Positions 1 through 11,501 of a stretch of 64,000 nt of DNA are shown here, piece after piece; position 1 is the stretch's first letter, and each line of letters opens with the position of its first letter. Position numbers and translations under genes: made by a program. This DNA comes from Chrysopilus asiliformis (Eukaryota > Arthropoda > Insecta > Diptera > Rhagionidae). Location: the NCBI GenBank assembly GCA_964034945.1, contig OZ035962.1:18331530-18395529 (forward strand), given 5' to 3'. The notes under the pieces are model-generated. The model was not told the origin of the DNA. It did no database searches and saw only the letters and a program-made list of their open reading frames with translations.

Positions 1-339
1 TCTTTTAGACAGTAATGATTGTCAGACAAAAAAATATAAATTTTGATCTTTTTATTTTGAAAACTACTACAAACCAAATGTCAATTTTAGTCTTCTATTC
101 GACGTCTAAAGAAAATAGTAAAAATTGTAGGAAATTTAAGATGTTTTTCCACATTTTATGAGCTTAACTATAGAATCTCGACTAGTTTGAGCACTTTCTG
201 ATAAAACTTCTTTTACAAATGATGTCAGGAAGCTAAAAATTTACCTTGGCATAAAATTCTTATGTTCTACCATGTTATAATTCTTATGTTATAGCTCGAA
301 AACCGTGGCAAATATGATACTATGGAAAGTGGGAAAGTT
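1..339. other. AT-rich non-coding DNA
   Basis: No open frame, TIR or tandem structure is visible here. It precedes the tandem array and may be either host DNA or the degraded left part of the same element. Confidence 0.5.
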
Positions 340-1290
340 GTTGGGAAAAGTAAGGAGAATTTGTTTCTGATGTCAAAATTTTAAAATTCGGTACGGAAGG
401 TCCTGTAAGGATAACGCAAATATCCTTTTTCAAAATTTTCCTCGGAAAAACTTTGTTTGGGAAATTCTCGGGATCGCTGATCACGAATTTCGTGTCGGAG
501 GTTTTGTAAGGATAAAGAAAATATCCTTTTTCCCTCCAAAAACTGAAACTAGAGGTTTTTGGGACGGGAGGTCTTGTAAGGATAATGCAAATATCCTTTT
601 TCCCATTTTTCCTCGGAAGAACCGGCATTTGAGGGTTTCTGGCGTTACTGTTAAAGAATCTGGTATTAAAATTTCAAAATTGAAACAAAAGGTCCTGTAA
701 GAAAAGCTCAAGTCTCTTTTTTTATCATTTTTCCTCGGAAAAACTGGCATTAAGGGTTTTCGGGCCGCTGATCATGAATCTGGTACTAGAATTTCAAAAT
801 TCGTGGCGAAAGGTCCTGTAAGGATAAAGAAATTATCATTTTTCCCTCCGAAAACTGGAACTAGGGAATTTTCGGGACAAGAGGTCTTGTAAAGATAACG
901 CAAATATCCTTTTTCTCATTTTTCATCGGAAAAACTGGCATTTGGGGATTTTTGGCATTACTGATCAAGAATCTGGTATTGAAATTTCAAAATTCGAAAC
1001 AAAAGGCCCTGTAAGAAATGCTCGAATATCCATTCGTCATTTTTCTTCGGAGAAACTGGCATTAGGGGGTTTTCGGGACTGCTGATCACGAATCTGACAC
1101 TAAATTTTCAAAATTCGTAGTGGAAGGTCCTGTAAGGATAAAGAAATTATCCTTTTTCCCTCCGAAAACTGGAATAAATATCCTTTTTCCCATTTTTCTT
1201 CGGAAAACCTGGCATTTGGGGATTTTTCTCGGAAAAACTGGCATTAGGGACTTGTGTTAGAATTTTAAAATTCGTAGCGAGAGCTCCTGA
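340..1290 (+). repeat. Higher-order tandem array, about 313-bp unit made of 71+121+121 bp subunits
   Basis: Subunits begin at a GGTCCTGTAAGGATAA-like motif. I place these at 399, 500, 570, 691, 812, 883, 1005 and 1126. The spacings 70, 121, 121, 71, 122, 121 show a short-long-long order repeated twice. Each subunit carries TATCCTTTTTCCC and a CGGAAAAACTGGCATT-like block. Related single blocks recur at 3910-4040, 21380-22000, 28900-29230 and 41220-41680, so the array is the expanded interior of a dispersed element. The Helitron-type end at 1405-1408 lies just downstream in the same orientation. Small open frames across it on the minus strand are by-products of repetition. Confidence 0.8.
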
Positions 1291-1359
1291 AGGCATAAAA
1301 TTTTAAGTGATTTCTTAATAGTTCTTAAGTTATTTCTTTGTGTTTTTGTGCAAAAAAAC

Positions 1360-1408
1360 TTATGCAAAAAACTTTAACCCGACAATGACGGGTATGTAAG
1401 CTAACTAG
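1360..1408 (+). mobile_element. 3' terminus of a Helentron/HINE-type element
   Basis: A short hairpin (CCCG at 1378-1381, CGGG at 1389-1392, 7-nt loop) is followed 12 bases later by CTAG (1405-1408) and then T. A stem-loop followed by CTRR and a T on the host side is the diagnostic 3' end of Helitrons. Nearly the same sequence ends the copies at 17433-17760 and 52002-52263. The tandem array upstream is probably part of this copy. I cannot identify its 5' TC end. Confidence 0.7.
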
Positions 1409-2880
1409 TATACTCGTACCCATATTTCTACAAACAAAAATTAAATATTTCTATTCCTATACATCCATCCGATATCCTGAATATCTGCCGTTTTCAGCTA
1501 CATTACATACACTTTTTATGTATATCATCATTAGTACCCATTTGGCTCAGTTCGAACGTGTAGGTACACATTTTCAAGTTCCACTTAACAACTGTGTCGG
1601 TGGCAAAGTTCCCCAAAAAGATGAGCTAATAGCGTTACGCCACATTATCCTATCAAGCCGCAATGTATTTGGACTGGTATGAGTGGGTCGTTGTGACACC
1701 CTAAATGGTCGGGAAAAAGATTGATACACATTATCAAATTACATAACACTGATAATGGCAACGGTTCCTCCATCCCGATATCGCTAAACACTTGATCTAA
1801 TCCGGTGTCTGTCTTCATTTTCATTTCTACACAGATCTTAATACCGAATGAGGACCCCCTCAACACTTTATAATGCCCCACTTGACGTCGAATCCACCCT
1901 CCCGCATCCTTCCGGTTCGTCTAAATGTAGCTTCATCGCGCTGATGAAGTTACTGCTTACGTTGCTGATGATGATGAGTGCTGCTGTTGAAGGAAAATTG
2001 GTTGTGTGTGGAAAGCTTCGTGCGGAATCTTTATGGTTGTTTTTCCTCCTCAGCTGCTCTCAACTAATAGCAATCTCAGCACAATTTTTAAGGAGAATTT
2101 CCACGATTATGTGTGGGGAAGGAGTTTCTTGGTGGGTAAAATTTTCTCTTCATCACCTTTTCGTTGCTGTTCTCTGGCTCCTTAACGGCTGATGACTGTT
2201 TTCCTCGTTAGCGTAAATATATCGCTACGCCAGATTCCTGGGTTTTCCTTTTACGTACAATATGGCATAGGGATAATTGTACATGTCTGCTTGCGTTGAG
2301 AGTTGCGAATTTTTCTTTGGTTTTCTTTTTTCCGGTTTGTTCGAACTTTTTTTTTTTGTAAAATACTTTTCCGTACCATGACCTACCCGAACGTTTGGAG
2401 GCATTTAATTATGACGTGGCAGCATACCGAGAAATTTGTTAAGGACGTTTAGGACCCGTCTGTTATATGGGGGGAAACATTTTGTTTTGAGTGTGGGATA
2501 ACTTTGTTGATAAGAATAAACAGTGCACAAAACAAAATGAAGGTGAGGTTCAAGGAGTTTATGGGTCGAATGCGTACGTTGTGCGAGATCATTGACTGTG
2601 TCGGAATGAGCCATAATGACAAGAGAATTTTAGATAATTGGACAAAGTTTAAGGACTGCCTTCTGCACACCGTGGCGAAGAGTTGTTGTTCAGACATTGC
2701 ATGAATTACAAATTGCGAATAGGTTAATGAAAATGTCTGGAACATTAAGGAGAGGGAAACCAAAAAAACCACCCTTGCGTTGCCTCATACCACCACCTTC
2801 AATATTTAGGAACTAATGTTGTTGTCGTCTGCGTTCTGTATGTTTTAGGCTATTTACACTTGTTAACGATAGGGTGGGCT
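1409..2880. other. Single-copy-looking non-coding DNA with one short open frame
   Basis: No repeat family of this window was seen here. A 66-residue frame at 2504-2704 (+, non-ATG first codon, internal Met at 2537) reads as a charged, Cys-containing peptide ending in TGA. I do not recognise it. It has no visible splice or promoter context and overlaps a longer minus-strand frame, so it is not called as a gene. The plus-strand frame at 1848-2192 is hydrophobic, also unrecognised, and equally unsupported. Confidence 0.5.
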
Positions 2881-3438
2881 TTTTATACCCGTATGGTGAA
2901 ACCAAAGGGTATATTAACTTTGCCTTACCGTTTGTAACGCCAAGATCCCGTCATCACACACAAAAATGAATTACACCAGTGTGTTTAGAATGATAAAAAT
3001 AATTAATTTTTGCATGTCCGTCCGTCTGTCTGTCCGTCTGTCTGTCCGTCTGTCTGTCCGTCTGTCTGTCTGTCCGTCTGTCCGTCTGTCTGTCTGTGGC
3101 GCGGATTGCGGGCGCACGGATTGAGCTAGAGACTTGAAATTTTGCGCAGATCCGTTTTTCGTAAAATGCGAGGCTAAGTTCGTTAATGGGCAAAAATGGA
3201 CCATTAGGGGGGTACCCCCCATACGAACGAAAACGGTTTTTGTGAATATCTCAAAAACGGTGCATCTTATCAAAAAAGTGCAAGAACAAAAGTTATTAAG
3301 GATATGATTCTACATAAAACTCCCATACATCAAAATCCGATTGGAATAAATTTTAAAAATTCTTATTGGAAAGTTTGACTTCAAAGTGGAATTTTTGTAT
3401 AAATGTTCGAATTTTGATACGAATATCACCATACGGGT
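2881..3438 (+). mobile_element. Helentron/DINE-1-like element with (GTCT)n block (family B, copy 1)
   Basis: A perfect 13-bp inverted repeat, ACCCGTATGGTGA at 2888-2900 and its complement at 3426-3438, marks the two ends. Between them are a conserved block around AATGAATTACACCAGTGT, a (GTCY)n microsatellite (about 3015-3098) and a block with GAGACTTGAAATTTTG and CTCAAAAACGGTGCATC. This order (block, GTCY microsatellite, block) matches the description of DINE-1/Helentron-associated elements in flies. Other copies lie at 13205-13960, 25465-26983 and 51360-51999. The Ser/Cys/Leu/Val-rich frames across it are translations of the microsatellite. Confidence 0.7.
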
Positions 3439-3909
3439 CTCCAATGATTGCCAGATTGGCAATTATAGCTTTTGTTATGTTTAAACAAATATATCCGAAG
3501 TTTTTTACTTTTATAATTAGTCGTATATCGTCTGTTGTATTTTATATGCATTCGTGTATGTATGGAAAAATTGTAATTGTGTTGGTATGTTTCTATACGA
3601 GCCATATATGATGCATGTTAATTTGAACATGCGGAAAGTGAAAGGATCGGCAGATACGGGCACAACCCCATATACTTAATTGAATATGGGACAGACGACG
3701 TTTGCTTGGCAATGAAAGTTTCGTAAAGCTAAATGTGGGTCATGAACTTTTCGCGCGGGTCAAACGATATTCAGCTTTAATATCTGCACACCAACCAACT
3801 TTTTAAAGTTTTTCAATTAAGAAATTTCATAATTCTTGCTTTAATACCATATGTGGTGGAAACATAACTTGAGTATGATGTTTTTTACATAAATAATATC
3901 ATATCATAC
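3439..3909. other. Non-coding DNA, no recognised feature
   Basis: This is AT-rich sequence without a TIR, tandem repeat or convincing open frame. A hydrophobic 81-residue frame begins inside the preceding element and ends here at 3611. I regard it as chance. Confidence 0.4.
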
Positions 3910-4116
3910 TAATATATAAATTTGAAACGGTAAGGATAACGCAAATGTCCTTTTTCCAACTTTTCTCGCAAAAACTGGCTTTGGGAGGTTTTCAGGGATG
4001 CTTATCGCGATTCTGGTGTTGGAATTTCAAAATTCGAAACGGAAGGTCTGTAAGGGTCTGCTAGTCTGCTAGAAGGGTATGAAACGGTAGGGTCTGCTAG
4101 TCTGCTAGAAGGGTAT
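3910..4116 (+). repeat. Single array-type block followed by a short tandem duplication
   Basis: Positions 3930-4050 carry one unit related to the 340-1290 array (GGTAAGGATAACGCAAATGT, then TCGAAACGGAAGGTCTGTAA). Immediately after it a segment of about 37 bp containing GTCTGCTAGTCTGCTAG is present twice (about 4054-4114). Confidence 0.6.
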
Positions 4117-4190
4117 GTCAATGTTTTATTCATTATTTGTGTTTTTTGTACTAATAAGAAATTTTAAATATTTTTTACATTACATTACAC

Positions 4191-4307
4191 GGACTACAAC
4201 CAGCAGAAGTTCAAGGAGAACATTAACCCGCATCTCCTTTCGTTCTTCTGACCATCCTGAGCTGTGCAGGGTTATCCCCTAAATTCTAGCTGGAACTATA
4301 AAAAAAT
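4191..4307 (+). repeat. Dispersed ~120-bp repeat with A-rich end (copy 1)
   Basis: The unit runs from GGACTACAACC through TCTCCTTTCGTTCTTC and GACCATCCTGAGCTG to GGAACTATAAAAAAA. Four copies are in the window: 4191-4307 (+), 5661-5790 (-), 42438-42507 (-, partial) and 52394-52520 (+). The oriented structure with an A-run at one end is compatible with a SINE or the 3' tail of a retroelement. I cannot assign the class, and no open frame is conserved. Confidence 0.65.
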
Positions 4308-5660
4308 GGTGTTATGCAATGAAATACACAATTTTTTTGTTTGGAAAGCTGTATGAGTTTTCCAAAACCCCGAACCAACAATTTCGTATTTCAAATTCAA
4401 AAAGATTACTTCGGTGAGGTAATCGTGAATTTCATCCATTTTACAATGTATAAATAATTATATATGTATAAAAAAGGCGTATGATTTTATATGTATTTTA
4501 GAGTTTAGAAAACATATATTTTCGTTATTCGTCGAAAACTAATGTATATGGAAATACATAGAACATATCCATATGTATTGTATAACATTAATATAGATTC
4601 TATAAACATTTTTCTGTACGAGAACGGATATTATTTTGAATACGATCTTATATTCCCAAAAATACAATTTGCCAGAATAGATATGTGACAAATCTACATG
4701 AACATAAAAAAAACCCGCCGGGTTTCCATCCTTTTCCCAAGTTTATGGAAATTTAAAGGAGACCAGAGGAGCTGAAATTGAAGAAGGGTGCACGAGCTTT
4801 GGTACATTATGCCTCTCTGTAGGTTCGCCGACGTTATTTGAAAAAAAAAACGAATTTGCCATCGTATCCATATATCACATAAAAAAACATACAAGTATTC
4901 CTTCTATTCGTTTTCTCTTTAACTTGTGCGACCCATCACTGCCATCCCCTAAAAAAACATATAAAAAAACAACATTCCGCACGGTTCTACATACCAATAA
5001 ATATGGATAAGCTGAAAATGTAATTTTTGAAGTTCTTTCTCCTACTTCTGATATCACTGCTGTTATTTTCTATGTTCACATTAGGCCTCCTACCCAAGAG
5101 AATGTAAAAAAAATGTCGAAAAAACATCAAAATGTCATGCTGGTTGATATTCAATAATTCCCCGTGGAGTTGAATTTATTGGAATCTTTAATTTTCAATT
5201 GACAATTGTTTTCAGTTTTTTTTTCTTGACTCAAAAGCACCTTTGAAAGTATGCAATTTTCGAATTTCTGAAGATTCTAAATCAAATATGTAATATTTTC
5301 CTAAAACACTCACAGAAGCAAAAAGAAAAAAAAAACTGTGTAAAAGTATAACGGTAATATATTAACATTTTTTATGTTGGGGCCATGAAATGACAAATTG
5401 AACGAAATGAAAAATTCAATATGGGTATCCTTTTTTTTAAATCTAGCTATATTTTTTATATTCCTATTCACAATTTTAAAACAACTAATCTTTAATATTC
5501 AGTCCAATGATTGCGAATTAAAAACAAATCTCTCTTTATAATAAAAGCTTGAAAATTTCCAGGTTCTTTCCAATGCCCGATAACTTACTTACAATGAAAG
5601 TTTGAGAACTATATTAATATTATAGCCTTATCAGAGGACTGATTCAAAATTACCCGGTTC
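4308..5660. other. AT-rich non-coding DNA
   Basis: Long A and T runs without TIRs, arrays or credible coding sequence. Minus-strand frames of 60-66 residues here are compositionally biased and unrecognised. Confidence 0.45.
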
Positions 5661-5790
5661 TTTTTTTTATAGTTTCAGCCAGAGCTTAGGGCAAGACCCT
5701 TTAATACCGAAGCACAGCTCAGGATGGTTGGAAGAACGAAAGGAGATGTCGGTTTATGTTCTCCTTGAACTTCAGCAGGTTATAGTCCTC
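5661..5790 (-). repeat. Dispersed ~120-bp repeat (copy 2)
   Basis: Reverse-oriented copy of the 4191-4307 unit. It reads from the T-run and GAGCTTAGGGCAAGACCC through CAGCTCAGGATGG and GAAGAACGAAAGGAGATG to GGTTATAGTCC. It keeps the fullest form of the middle block (CCCTTTAATACCGAAGCAC), which copy 1 has partly lost. Confidence 0.65.
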
Positions 5791-7139
5791 GGGGAACACA
5801 TCGGATACAATATTTTGTGTTACAATACAAAAAGCCCAATTCGTTTTCAATGTCGACAAATTCTTTATCAAAGGACTTTCTTTCACAAACCAAAACATTT
5901 TTCTAGCAGTTCGTCTACCTTTTTAGGCACTCTTAAAAGCTTTTTTTATCGGATTTTTCACAATTTAACAAAAAACTACGTGGTGCAGATGAAAAAACTT
6001 ACCAAAAATTAATTTTCTTGGTTATAACCTTTTCTGATGCATCCTAGGTAAGCTGACCCTACATTCCGGAATTTCCGAGACAATCACGATTTTATGCATA
6101 TTAAATCGGCCTCCTGGACCCCAAACCCTGATGCCGGACCGGTTTTATCTTATTAAACACTTTTCGATTAATTTCAAATCATTTTCTCACTCTATCACCC
6201 CACACGCCACAGATTCTAACCAAAAAAAAATATGGTTGGCCTTATCATAGCTAGTGGCTCGGCTCGCTCATCACACAGATTGGCTTTATCAGCGTAGCCA
6301 CTATAATCGACCTTTTATTGTGTGCTGTAATGCTTATGTGTTGCGGCTTCGGATCGCAGGAATAAAACGAATCGTGCTTTGAGTTGGAATCGGGGCATTA
6401 TTAGCATGACGCATTTCATTTTAAATCAGTTCGTGTCAAGCCATTGCCGTGGAAGGTTGTGTTTCATTGAACTGTATTTTTATTTGTAGTGGTTATAAAT
6501 TTTGATTGTAAAGGTAGCGACAGTTACTTTGATGGCCCCTGTCATAGGGCAACAAAATCGCACCAAAATTGTAGCCAATTGCTTCGCGAAAGATTTTGTG
6601 CTTCGCGAAAGATTCTTGGGTCAAATCAGACTTTAAAAAGATTCTAAAATGTGTATCCGTCGTTGCCAGATTAAAGTATTTTGTATGCGTTTTAAAAATA
6701 CCGGAAATAGTTACAAACAATTACTCCTTCAACTACTTGAAAGAAAAAAACGTAAGAATTTACAAAATTTTGACTTTGGATTCGTCATTAGTGACCTCGA
6801 AAATCCCCTCCTACTAAAATTGCAGAGAAAAAGTGGAATCCCTACAGGACCTCGACGAATTTTCTTGGAAATGTGCCTTATAACGCAATCACTGTTTCAT
6901 TGAAAGATTTTATGAAATTTCCGGCCTCGTTTACCCGGAAATATCTTTGTTTTTTGTAATTGTGGTGTTAATACTACGTCACTGTAATGATTTTATTAAC
7001 AAAACACATTTCAATACACCTAACTGTGAGATGATTCATTTCTTACACAATCAAACCTAATCTGCTGAACATAAGTGGGTATAGTGTTGAAAATTTTTAT
7101 TTAAAAACATTTGAAAACTCGAGAACTAATTGAAGTAAA
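5791..7139. other. Non-coding DNA, no recognised feature
   Basis: Mostly single-copy-looking sequence. Short frames at 5728-6012, 6596-6817 and 6649-6903 are unrecognised and lack supporting context. No TIR or tandem repeat was found. Confidence 0.4.
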
Positions 7140-7460
7140 AAGTTGAAATTCGGCTTAGGACACGCTTTTATCAAAATATAACCCTCTTCCGAAAATCGGG
7201 AAAAATCGAACCACCTCTTCCCCGCTCCCCCATACAAGTTGAAAAGATTTCTGCGATTTTCTCGAAAACGGTGCATCGTATCTGGAAATTTATAGAGACA
7301 AGATTAATTTAGAATATGATTTCACATAACCGTTCTATACATCAGACCACCTCTTCCCCTCTTTTCAATGCAAAATATAAAAATGTTTGCTATTTTCTCG
7401 AAAACGGTTCATATATAATTGTTTGGGTATATTATATGAAAAAAAATTTTTTTGCTCTTA
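7140..7460 (+). mobile_element. Internal fragment of a family B Helentron-like element
   Basis: Two imperfect internal repeats each contain TTTTCTCGAAAACGGTGCATC-like and CACCTCTTCCCC-like blocks separated by a TTCACATAACCGTTC-like segment. The same blocks occur inside the family B copies at 2881-3438 and 13205-13960. No microsatellite or termini remain, so this is a truncated relic. Confidence 0.6.
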
Positions 7461-8679
7461 GGAGTGAAATAGAAAAATCCTGGTCAACAATCTAGTTTCC
7501 GGGACGTCGAAACAATATGCCTAAGTCTTCGGGACGTATTACGGAATAAGACGGATAATCGGGACGTAAGATTAACTGTAGAGCTGTGATAAAAAAAATA
7601 ATCCAATCATAATATAAGTTACTTTTGGTAAAATCAAATGTCTTTTAGAATAGCGAAACTCCATTAGCCTACCTGTATTTCAACAAAATTGAACGAACAG
7701 AATCATTTCTCAAGAGAATTTCCCTCAAACAAATGGTTAGATGACATCGATGTATTTTACTTAAATATAAATTATACCTGAGATATCATTATCCTTTATC
7801 AAATTTCCATCAGTAGGGAATTGAAACATTTTTTATAAAATCTTCAACTTCTTCCTTGTTATACGAATTAATGTTTATTTTTTCTACTCTTCAATCGTAT
7901 TTTATCCTAGCTCTATTAGATTCTCCTCAGAAAGGACATCTCTCAGGTTATGAAATAGAATATGTGCATCAGCACACATGACTAGGTCCTCGATGAATGA
8001 AAGCTTTCCATATTAGTCATTCACATTGGCTTGAGTGGTTTTCAGAGAATATGACTGAGTACTTATTAAAGTATACTTATATTTATATGAACATGTATTA
8101 AGCCCATCTAACTTTCTATTTGTTTGGTTGTTTGCAGATATATATGTAATGCCAACTTTATTCCAGATGAAAGAACCTGAAAACTAAAGAAAAAAAAATG
8201 GAAAAATATTTATATGACCTCATTAGAATATCATTCAGAACTTTTTGCATGGTACCTAACATATTCCAATTTCGTTTCAGTGCTTCAATTTTTTGAAAAT
8301 AATTTTACATTTATTCAAAGAAAAATACATTTAAAGTTCTCAAGTACCCCATATAACTATATGAATATCTTATTTCTATATAAATCTCGTATAATGCATT
8401 GTTTTCAAAATTAACAATTCATTCCAACATTAAGTTCTTAAATTGATTGTTCGAGTCTAGGTGCAAGCTTATCACACCTGTACACATGGGCTTTTGGCGA
8501 ATGCAAACAAGTTTAATATAAACACTAGGGGCTTCGGTCCTGACCGCTTCGCTATCCAACCCCTATACACGGATCGGCTTTCGGCCTGCCGTCCTCGTCG
8601 GATCACGGCCACCCCTTATTCTGTTGGGGAGAAATCTTTACAACGAATACAAGTAGAACAACGTTACAAAAGCCCATCA
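7461..8679. other. AT-rich DNA with one GC-richer island
   Basis: No gene is recognised. Positions 8510-8640 are clearly GC-richer than the surroundings (CTTCGGTCCTGACCGC, TCGGCCTGCCGTCCTCG) and partly open, but I do not recognise the product. They may be a fragment of an unidentified mobile element lying just before the TTAA element. Confidence 0.4.
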
Positions 8680-8927
8680 TTAACACTCTAACTGCCACGC
8701 CAGTCAAAAATACCTGACACCTAACTGTACACAACGGCCACAATGAAAATTATTAAAGTGTTCGCTGCAACCGCAACGATTTTTTGTAGTTGCACACATT
8801 TTATGGTAGGTAATAAAATAACATTTAGGTATAATTTTGTTTCAATTTTTTTTCTCTTAGTGCCTTTTTGACTGACAACTAAATATTCGAAAAAGGCTTA
8901 AAACTGTCGTGACAGTTAGAGTGTTAA
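8680..8927 (+). mobile_element. piggyBac-like MITE, family P1, copy 1
   Basis: 248 bp bounded by TTAA at 8680-8683 and 8924-8927. The TIR is CACTCTAACTGCCACG next to the left TTAA, with the complement CGTGACAGTTAGAGTG (one change) at the right. TTAA target duplication is typical of piggyBac-superfamily elements. A conserved core (GTGTTCGCTGCAACCGCAAC) and internal CAGTCAAAAA motifs near both ends are shared by all five copies. There is no transposase, so it is non-autonomous. Confidence 0.85.
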
Positions 8928-9662
8928 AATAAAATGCCACCAACCTATCTCAACTAGCAATTTTGATTGCAGATTCTGGTCTATTGAAATTGTCTCCAAA
9001 ATGTGGTTAAACGGACATTTCAGTCACTGCGATTGTGACTTTAATTTGTAATGCTACTAAATATTTTCATTTGTTTGAAACGTGGATATTGGCATTCCAT
9101 GCATCCCAACTCTATGGTCCCGGCAGTGGCTCCAAAGTAGAAACAGAGTCCCATTAAAAACACCCTAAAGTCGTGGTGACTTCACAGTCCTTAATACAAG
9201 GTTTCGCAACGCTCAAACCACTTCATTTGGATACTACACTGTAACCAAACTGACGGTTCTTTATAGGTGGCAAAGGCGTTCCGAAAACAATGTTTTGGGT
9301 ACCGTATAGTAACAAAATTTAACCTTTAATTTAGCTACTCGGCAAACACCTCCTAGTAGAACTACAAAGTTTTTTACACAACATTTTTCTTTATATAACA
9401 ATTCTAAAAGACAGCAGTCAGTTTATTAGGATTATTTAATTGCATTAGTAAGAGACGATCGGATAAGAAATTGGGTTTTGCTTGAGACGCATTTTCGGGG
9501 CTGCCGAAAAAGTTTTAAAGTCGTACAAATACTGTGCCTTTTCATTCCCCATTTTAGTGGAATACAAGTATCTTAAATTTGTCTAATACGTTCATGTCGC
9601 AGGTAAATGTCACTTCATAGAGTCATTTCTAGTAACAGATATTGGCCGAGCATTATAAATGC
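8928..9662. other. Non-coding DNA, no recognised feature
   Basis: No TIR, array or convincing frame seen between the TTAA element and the TA-flanked element. Confidence 0.4.
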
Positions 9663-9938
9663 TACACTCAGAAAAATGTCCAGGTCAACTTTTTGTCAGG
9701 TTAACTCTGACCTTACAGAGGTGTCTGTAAGCCAGCTAGCGGTCAGAGTTAACCTATCTAAGGTCAACTCGTGCAGCTCCCAATGCCCTACTTCATCTGC
9801 TGGTGGCTTAATTTCAAAATTTCTCCGACCACAGGTCAACTCAGTTTTACTTGCCCACATGCAGGCGAACGCGCGCCTGCCCGAGGCCAATTACGCCGTA
9901 TGTAGGTCGTCGAGTTAGCCTCCATTTTTCTGAGTGTA
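9663..9938 (+). mobile_element. TA-flanked MITE, Tc1/mariner-type (copy 1)
   Basis: TIR CACTCAGAAAAATG at 9665 and CATTTTTCTGAGTG ending at 9936, flanked by TA on both sides, as expected for Tc1/mariner-type insertion. Inside is a second inverted pair, GTTAACTCTGACC and GGTCAGAGTTAAC, separated by about 30 bp, and a GC-rich right half (GAACGCGCGCCTGCCCGAGG). A second copy starts at 63718. The open frame across the element is not conserved as coding sequence. Confidence 0.8.
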
Positions 9939-9939
9939 C

Positions 9940-10330
9940 ATAGGTAAGATGTTTGCTAAGAATCCCAACATTTTTTTGAAACCCATGACCATTATTCTGA
10001 CCATTTCTCTCCCCCCTCTCATCACTCCCCCTCACAAAATCGGACCATTTCTCTCCCCCCTTCCCCCTTCCCCCTTCCCCCCTTCCCACCTTCCCCCCTT
10101 CCCCCCTTCCCCATTCCCCACCGCAATACAAATTAAATAGTTTTTTGCGATTTTCTCTAAAACGGCGCATCGTATCGAAAAATGTACATATGAAAACGAA
10201 ATGTGTTTAAAATAGGATTTTACATAATGGGATCCTTGCTTTCCTCCTTTCCCATATAAATATAATTTTTTTAAATAATAGTTTTCTGATGTTTTAAGGA
10301 AATACTTTTTTGAAAGAACTGTTAACAGAT
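9940..10330 (+). mobile_element. Family B Helentron-like fragment with (TTCCCCC)n microsatellite
   Basis: Contains AAACGGCGCATCGTATCG and an upstream ACCATTTCTCTCCCCCC segment typical of the family B interior. Positions 10040-10125 are an expanded polypyrimidine (TTCCCCC) run, which explains the Pro-rich and Gly-rich frames on the two strands. No termini are preserved. Confidence 0.6.
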
Positions 10331-11501
10331 CTTGCATTTGCTACTGCATTTTAAACATTTTAGGTATATAAATTTACAATGTGATATAATTAATGTGTCA
10401 ATAAAACGATTGTGCAATAAAAGATTTATTTTTCTTTAGCTATCACCGCTGAGTTATTCTTTGTCAAGAAATTATTAGAAAAGTTGATTTTCTCGTGATT
10501 TTATTATAGTAAATATAAACAAGTGTTATCAGTTGTATGTAGCTGACGTCTTGTTTACAACGTGACAATTAATATTCCAGTGATAGAATGTAATCAAAAC
10601 CTCTAAAAATAAAATCTGTAATAACAAGTTATTTTTATAAGGCGTAAACAAAGCAAAATTGTTTTCATACTAAGTAGTATTTATACTCGTAATATGTATA
10701 AAAGATCAATTCTATATCACTGCGCTGGAATTTTTCTCCGCAAAAAATCTCTAAATGAAACTCCAACTTTAAACAAGCCTACATTTCTTCATTTTTAAAG
10801 AAATTCCTACGTTAATGCTTATATAGTAAATCAGATTTTCCTTTTTTGGTGGTAGCATATTGTTTAAATGGTTTAAAATTTTAAATATGATGCATATAAA
10901 TAAGTCATGATGACATCACATCACTATAGAGTATTCAATAGATTATTCGAGAAAACCCACGGTTTTATACTAATCATAACTTGGGTGAAACTTTCCAGTT
11001 GATATTGTGGCAAATTTTAACTCATAATTGTCTTAGGTAGTGAATTATGTTTAGTGCAATTTTATTTTACTTTTCGCAGTAGGTATCAATAATATTTCGC
11101 ACCCTGAATTCTAGTAAGCGGAATATATCACGATTAGGTGTATCACAATTTCATCAATTGCCGATAAGTAATTTAATTTAATAGAATTTGTAATGAACCA
11201 GCAATTATCATAGTTGTATGAATTTTGCTTATTACTATGCCACGATAGAAAGATTTACGGCTATGCAGATAAAATGTCGAGTTGATTTTTTTTTTAATAA
11301 TTTGAAATATTGTTGAGAGCATTTAAAATAAAGCCATTAGGCGTTTGTTTGTTGATATTCAGGTTTCTGTTGGCTATTGAATTTGCGCAGGTGTTCTTAA
11401 TTGCACTGTTGAGAATTTATGTTTCGAATGTCACCACTTATTAAATTCTATTTATTAATGTCAACACTATTACATAATTTTTGTTGTGATCTTATAACAT
11501 A
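10331..11501. other. AT-rich non-coding DNA
   Basis: No open frame of note, no TIR and no tandem repeat. It looks like host intergenic or intronic sequence. Confidence 0.45.

Noticed and set aside
2954..3273. Open frames rich in Asp-Arg-Arg-Thr or Cys-Leu-Ser-Val at (GTCT)n loci (also 13630-13875, 39682-40143, 51591-51921, 60616-60866)
   Set aside because: They are translations of tetranucleotide or hexanucleotide microsatellites inside Helentron-like elements, open in several frames on both strands.
8461..8691. Small gene in the GC-richer island
   Set aside because: The 76-residue frame has no ATG at its first codon, no recognised motif, and runs into the P1 MITE.
9157..9190. Retrotransposon 3' UTR resembling 17340-17360 (TAAAGTCGTGGTGAC versus TAAGGTCGCGGTGAC)
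   Set aside because: Similarity is limited to about 15 bases with no adjoining coding sequence, tail or duplication.
9607..9918. 103-residue protein
   Set aside because: The frame lies almost entirely within the TA-flanked MITE and is disrupted in the second copy.
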